A DNA stretch of 10,455 nt from Euryarchaeota archaeon UBA220. Its GTDB lineage: Archaea > Thermoplasmatota > Poseidoniia > Poseidoniales > Thalassarchaeaceae. The position numbers were made by a program, and so were the translations under genes. The notes beneath the pieces were generated by a model, which worked only from the letters and a program-made list of their open reading frames with translations, did not search any database and was not told the origin of the DNA. Of this stretch, positions 6,971 through 10,455 are shown one piece after another. The DNA is taken from positions 1 through 10,455 of the forward strand of contig DAON01000032.1 of the NCBI GenBank assembly GCA_002501885.1. The letters are read 5' to 3'. Positions within the stretch are counted from its first letter, which is position 1; every line of letters begins with the position of its first letter.

Positions 6971-9049
6971 CTACTCGGATGTGCCCGAAAAGAATGCCAT
7001 TGAGTCTCTAAACAACTCTTCTCGGCGTCTGATTCTGTTATCTCTAATCTTCAACCATGTGAAAGCGATTGCGATAAGAAGAATGACTGGGATAATTGCT
7101 TCGGCGTGATACCTCTCCATGAATTCGATAATTCCTCTCGCAGTATATGCCCAAGTTAGAGAAGCTGCAGTCCCTCCAATTAAGCAGGCTGCGAGTACCC
7201 TCTCGAATGGCATTCTAGCTACTAGTCCAAGCATTGCTCCAACAAGAACACCACTAGCCATGAAAGGAATCCAGACGAATACAATCAAGCCCCAATAACC
7301 ATATTTGTCAATGCGATCTTGATTTTTGTGAGCAACATACTCTACGGAGGACAGGATATCTCCCATGAATGGATTCTGAAGTAGAGCTCCGGCAATTCCT
7401 CCACGCTTGGCTACCATGGCCTCTCCGGTGAAATCTTTGATACCCTGCTCAACCCTACCGGCCTCTGCCCTGTCTGCTAAAGTTGACTTCTCGTTTCGTG
7501 CACTCACGACTAGAGAACGTTCGCCGAGGTGTTGGGCTAGTTCGGTTCTGAGGTGCCCCTCCAAGTCATCTTGCAGATCTTTGTATGTGGGCTTGAATAG
7601 GAAATAAGCGAAACGCTGTACTGGGCGATAGATCACTCTGATGAAGACTGCTTCCTCATCAGCCATTACTGCGGAGCCGAAGTCCACTAAATCGTGCTTA
7701 CGGAACCAACGAGCGAGGCTTTCGTGCGCGGCAGTGTCAAGGCGTCCAAAGGCACCGATACCAGAGAAGAAGGGGGCATAATCCTCGGCGAGAGGGACGG
7801 AAGAAGAATCACTGTAGAAGAACTCAGGACCAAGTGAAGTTAGGTCGGGCGAGGTGGTTGAGTCTGTGCAGACGACTTTGAGTTGCAGTGGTCGCATCTC
7901 GCCGAAGACGGCAAACTCTTCGAGAAGTTCCTTGGTTATCTCGGCGCGTACATCAATCGGTGAGGCTATGGTCTTTCCAGTAGTTGTGTATGGGACAATA
8001 ACATCGATTGAAATTGGCCTATCCTGCAACCTCATTTGTTCAAAGTCAACTTTGCATCGCAATTCTTCCTGAACTGAAGCAATGGTACGCTCGATCAGCC
8101 TCTTGGTCTGAGCCTTGCTCAGAAGATCTTCTACATCCCTGTGATACAATCTGTGCATAAGTGGATATTGCACGCAAAGGAAGAAAATCGACATACCTAG
8201 CGATACAAGGGCCAGCCACCAAGCAGGAGCTCCTTCATCCGACCCGAAGAGCATTGCAGTCTCACGGCCTCCAACCCATTCGGCGCCCATTAGGAGCCAC
8301 CCCATGGTGCCAAAATCCTGTATTGACAGGCAAGTCCTAGGCTCATCATCCGTGACTACTACTTCAACGGATTCTTCACTGCTGAACAGACCTCCTTTCT
8401 TGACTGTCTTGACCTCAACAGGGAGTTGTTTCGAATTTAGGCTGGTCAAAGACTCTGAAACCAATAGAAATGAGCTTTCATTGTCAATGTGTTCAAACGA
8501 ATCCTCAGATTCTGAGAAAAACAGTGTTGCAGACATTAGGTAGTTCCCTTCAGAAATGGAATCACCGATTTCTATCTCTGAGCGTATATCTTCTATTCCG
8601 CCTTGATAAGAAGAAATCAATGGATCTGAGTCCTCATCAAGAGTCAGAAGAACGACTAAAATTGTTGCAGATGAGGGAGCATTGTTGGATTTGACAACGA
8701 GATTATCGTGGTCGCCATATGCTCTAATCCAAACCTCTCCCTTCTGATCTTGACATTCCCCCCCAGGGTCAATGGGTGTTTTGGAGAGTGTTTGGTCCAG
8801 TACTATTGAATCGGCAGCAATTATTCCCGAAGACAATATCATCATCCCTCCGAAGAATACTATTCCCGAGATTACTCCGACAACTAAAGTCCAGTCATCG
8901 AAAGTTCCTCTGAAGAATTTTCTCTGGCCAGTTCTACGCTGGCGTATTCGATCCAACTCCCTATCGAGAGGGTCTTCTTCGACTTCTACCTCAGCGGCTT
9001 CTGCAACTTGCTCTGCCGTCACGGTATAACCACGCAGGAGGAGACTCAT
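6971..9049 (-). CDS. multi-pass membrane protein with C-terminal small-multidrug-export-like domain
   Basis: Function unknown. The 692-residue protein starts with an acidic cytoplasmic segment (about 11-50, including EVEVEEDPLDRELDRIRQRR). A transmembrane helix (about 52-74) is followed by an extracytoplasmic region (about 80-275) holding Cys99 and Cys240. A second helix (277-298) leads to a long soluble, presumably cytoplasmic, region (300-580). The C-terminus has three predicted helices (about 584-608, 613-635, 651-667). The stretch DKYGYWGLIVFVWIPFMASG to AACLIGGT (581-626) resembles the small multidrug export family (COG2426, PF06695) in its GYWGL-x(4)-IP start and small-residue-rich helices; this is recognition by eye. 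The ATG at 9049 abuts a strong hairpin, leaving no room for a Shine-Dalgarno. GTG at 9022 is a weaker alternative. It lies directly upstream of the ABC ATPase and may be its partner, though no known exporter family fixes that role. Confidence 0.8.
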   Translation of the reverse strand: MSLLLRGYTVTAEQVAEAAEVEVEEDPLDRELDRIRQRRTGQRKFFRGTFDDWTLVVGVISGIVFFGGMMILSSGIIAADSIVLDQTLSKTPIDPGGECQDQKGEVWIRAYGDHDNLVVKSNNAPSSATILVVLLTLDEDSDPLISSYQGGIEDIRSEIEIGDSISEGNYLMSATLFFSESEDSFEHIDNESSFLLVSESLTSLNSKQLPVEVKTVKKGGLFSSEESVEVVVTDDEPRTCLSIQDFGTMGWLLMGAEWVGGRETAMLFGSDEGAPAWWLALVSLGMSIFFLCVQYPLMHRLYHRDVEDLLSKAQTKRLIERTIASVQEELRCKVDFEQMRLQDRPISIDVIVPYTTTGKTIASPIDVRAEITKELLEEFAVFGEMRPLQLKVVCTDSTTSPDLTSLGPEFFYSDSSSVPLAEDYAPFFSGIGAFGRLDTAAHESLARWFRKHDLVDFGSAVMADEEAVFIRVIYRPVQRFAYFLFKPTYKDLQDDLEGHLRTELAQHLGERSLVVSARNEKSTLADRAEAGRVEQGIKDFTGEAMVAKRGGIAGALLQNPFMGDILSSVEYVAHKNQDRIDKYGYWGLIVFVWIPFMASGVLVGAMLGLVARMPFERVLAACLIGGTAASLTWAYTARGIIEFMERYHAEAIIPVILLIAIAFTWLKIRDNRIRRREELFRDSMAFFSGTSE

Positions 9050-9051
9050 AG

Positions 9052-9075
9052 CCCTGTCCCCTACAGGGGACAGGG
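9052..9075 (-). repeat. strong GC-rich hairpin between two genes
   Basis: A perfect 10-bp inverted repeat (CCCTGTCCCC / GGGGACAGGG) with a four-base loop, extendable by two pairs with one bulged base. On the minus strand it starts about 20 bases after the stop of the acidic surface protein and ends against the ATG of the next gene. No T-run follows, so a bacterial-style terminator is not well supported. It may be a transcript-end, processing or translational control structure, or a dyad for a DNA-binding protein. Confidence 0.6.
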
Positions 9076-9095
9076 GCTACCGAGTTTTCGTATAT

Positions 9096-10455
9096 TCAGT
9101 CACGACGAGTCGCGAATGCTGCACCAAGTAGTACAGTCAGTGCCATCAGTGCGCCGAAGCCGGGTAGAGATGGTGGGTTTGCTAGTGAGTCAGATGTATA
9201 CTCGGATGCCCAAGTGTCATACATTTCCAATCTAGTTTGGCCATCCCATCCTTCGAGAGTTAGCATATCGCCCGGAGAAACTAATCCATCACCGTCAAGA
9301 TCGGTGTAAGTGTGAGTTACTCCATTAGCTTCTCCTCCAGCTAGTGGGATGCTGAATTCAACTGTACATTCATCCAGATCTGGTTCAACCATCTCGCCCG
9401 TTTCTTCGTCGTATTCCTCATGACAGTCGCTAAGGAAGCGAGTCTCGAAGTCGGAAATTGGTGCGTTAAGAGTCTGGTTCTTGGCAATATATCCAATGAG
9501 TACCGCAGGCATTTCTTGCTGATTATCATCGTCCCCATCGTCAAACTCGTCAGAGCCGTCCTCGCAGTCCTCCTCTCCATCATTGACCCAGTCCATCGGA
9601 ATCTCATCGCCGTTGTCGCATGTGAACATATCTTCGCCATCATCATCGTCGGCACAGCAATCATTCCAGGCGTCTTGGAACTCGTCCCAATCCAATCCCT
9701 CGCTATCATCGTAATCGTACATACCAATGAAGCCAGAGAGACCTTCGAAGTCTTCTTCTGACATCTCTTCGCCAGTTGAATTGACAAAAGCGGCCCACTC
9801 AGAGGGTGTGACATGTTCGTCCATGTCTTCAAGCCAGCCGTCAATGAGGTGGAATACACACTCTGTATCACATTCGTCACCACCATCAGGCAACATGTCC
9901 ACAATGCCATCGATGAAGCACTGCATCTCGTCGATGTCGATTAGGTCGCTTCCATCGTAGTCGCAATCATCGAACAGGATTGAGACCTCGTCGTAATCCA
10001 GTTCTGGGTTTGTTGGATCGGAATCCCAGGAATCCTGGAACTCTTGGAAACTCATGTATCCATCGTCATTCGCATCTACAGATTCCATAGCCTCTTCTGG
10101 AGTTGGGGCGCCATCGCCATCATCGTCTGAACCTGACCACTCGTCTCCGTCCGCAGAGTGCTCGAATTCCTCGCTCTGTCCGAAGTCGTCAGTGCAGTGC
10201 CAGTCTGAGTCATGGTGCTCACAGTAATACCACCATGTGTTCCAGTACTCATCGTCCTGAGATTCCTTACACCACCAAACAGTATCATCACCATCTGAAT
10301 CGCCTTCCCATTCACAGTAGCCTCCATAGTAAGATTCCCAATAGATATCGTTTTCATCATCTGATTCATCTGACCAGTCGCCACAATCATTGTCTCCGTC
10401 GTTTACCCATTCCATAGGAATCTCGTTGCCGTTGTCGCAGTAGAATGTGTCATCG
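9096..10455 (-). CDS. acidic calcium-binding surface protein (LDLa-like, EF-hands, PGF-CTERM), 5' truncated
   Basis: The reading frame stays open to the window edge, so the true start and any signal peptide lie outside; 452 codons are visible. The ATG at 10415 is internal because the 13 residues before it complete a repeat. Numbered from that Met, the order is: LDLa-like repeat 1 (-12 to 17), an Asp/Trp/Tyr/Cys-rich segment (20-100), EF-hand DANDDGYMSFQE (114-125), degenerate EF-hand DCDYDGSDLIDIDE (150-163), EF-hand DYDDSEGLDWDE (234-245), LDLa-like repeat 2 (261-290), an unassigned domain (300-410) with DLDGDGLVSPGD (372-383), and a C-terminal sorting tail. These sites are expected to bind calcium outside the cell; ligand or substrate is unknown. 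Asp and Glu are extremely frequent, although this can partly reflect an extracellular marine lifestyle. The last helix plus RRD suggests anchoring through an archaeosortase-type pathway. I infer a structural or binding role at the surface, not an enzymatic one. Confidence 0.88.
   Translation of the reverse strand, partial: DDTFYCDNGNEIPMEWVNDGDNDCGDWSDESDDENDIYWESYYGGYCEWEGDSDGDDTVWWCKESQDDEYWNTWWYYCEHHDSDWHCTDDFGQSEEFEHSADGDEWSGSDDDGDGAPTPEEAMESVDANDDGYMSFQEFQDSWDSDPTNPELDYDEVSILFDDCDYDGSDLIDIDEMQCFIDGIVDMLPDGGDECDTECVFHLIDGWLEDMDEHVTPSEWAAFVNSTGEEMSEEDFEGLSGFIGMYDYDDSEGLDWDEFQDAWNDCCADDDDGEDMFTCDNGDEIPMDWVNDGEEDCEDGSDEFDDGDDDNQQEMPAVLIGYIAKNQTLNAPISDFETRFLSDCHEEYDEETGEMVEPDLDECTVEFSIPLAGGEANGVTHTYTDLDGDGLVSPGDMLTLEGWDGQTRLEMYDTWASEYTSDSLANPPSLPGFGALMALTVLLGAAFATRRD
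9099..9170 (-). other. PGF-CTERM-like C-terminal sorting signal
   Basis: The last 24 residues read SLPGFGALMA, then a hydrophobic stretch (LTVLLGAAFA) and the basic end TRRD. This matches the tripartite PGF-CTERM signal that archaeosortase A processes in haloarchaea. The sorting enzyme itself is not in the window. Confidence 0.8.
9546..9635 (-). repeat. LDL-receptor-class-A-like repeat 2 of the acidic protein
   Basis: Thirty residues with the pattern F-T-C-D-N-G-x-E-I-P-x-D-W-V-N-D-G-x(2)-D-C-x-D-G-S-D-E. The calcium-binding end (D-x(3)-DC-x-D-x-SDE) follows the LDLa consensus, but the cysteines normally before I-P and after W-V are Glu and Asn. About 20 of 28 residues match repeat 1. Confidence 0.75.
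10365..10454 (-). repeat. LDL-receptor-class-A-like repeat 1 of the acidic protein
   Basis: The copy nearer the N-terminus, reaching the window edge: F-Y-C-D-N-G-N-E-I-P-M-E-W-V-N-D-G-D-N-D-C-G-D-W-S-D-E. The same two cysteine positions are lost as in repeat 2. By hand count 41 of 51 core bases agree with repeat 2, pointing to an internal duplication. Confidence 0.75.

Noticed and set aside
9085..9095. AT-rich stretch after the acidic protein stop as a TATA box for the membrane protein gene
   Set aside because: AATATA is present, but the expected transcription start about 25 bases downstream would fall within the hairpin and leave a leader without a usable ribosome site. Too weak to annotate.
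9341..9910. A 189-codon open frame on the minus strand inside the acidic protein gene
   Set aside because: It is a shifted-frame shadow of the Asp/Glu-rich coding sequence, whose GAT/GAC/GAA bias leaves other frames stop-poor. It has no recognisable domain, while the main frame shows EF-hands, LDLa-like repeats and a sorting tail.
10413..10415. ATG as the real start of the acidic surface protein
   Set aside because: The frame stays open upstream to the window edge, and those 13 codons complete an LDLa-like repeat matching the second copy, so this Met is internal.

Overview
The window looks like a piece of a planktonic archaeal genome, most likely Marine Group II (Poseidoniales) or a close relative. 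This is inferred from gene content, not from a marker tree. Three observations support it: (i) the shikimate genes are the archaeal set (aldolase-type ADH synthase, type II dehydroquinate synthase, GHMP-family shikimate kinase); (ii) a very acidic Asp/Trp-rich surface protein ends in a PGF-CTERM-like tail (SLPGFG, hydrophobic stretch, RRD); (iii) that protein carries LDL-receptor-class-A-like and EF-hand calcium sites, a style I associate with this group. All seven complete or partial genes lie on the minus strand, so transcription runs from high to low coordinates. No RNA gene, CRISPR array, IS element or gene-free stretch above 300 bases was seen.

Layout in transcription order. At 10455-9096 is the C-terminal 452 residues of a secreted, cell-surface-anchored acidic calcium-binding protein; its start lies beyond the window. 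A strong GC-rich hairpin (9052-9075) separates it from a 692-residue multi-pass membrane protein (9049-6971) whose C-terminal part resembles the small multidrug export (COG2426) family. An ABC ATPase follows (start 6927 or 6948, stop 6109), with an unusual insertion before the Q-loop, then its 811-residue FtsX/MacB-type permease (6099-3664) and exonuclease III (3654-2872). Gaps in this run are only 9 to about 43 bases, so it may be one transcript. A hairpin followed by a T-rich run (2853-2869) closes it just after the exonuclease stop.

A second tight operon, for aromatic amino acid biosynthesis, follows: ADH synthase (2792-1992), dehydroquinate synthase II (1992-1045), shikimate kinase (1048-188) and the start of chorismate synthase (from 197 or 191, running off the left end). 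Neighbouring genes overlap by one to ten bases, which suggests translational coupling. The first two enzymes make 3-dehydroquinate by the ADH route; the last two turn shikimate towards chorismate. The intermediate steps, 3-dehydroquinate dehydratase and shikimate dehydrogenase, are not in the window and must be encoded elsewhere.

The least explained part is the upper half: an acidic anchored surface protein, an uncharacterised large membrane protein and an ABC exporter-like pair in sequence. A shared job at the cell envelope is possible but rests on adjacency only.
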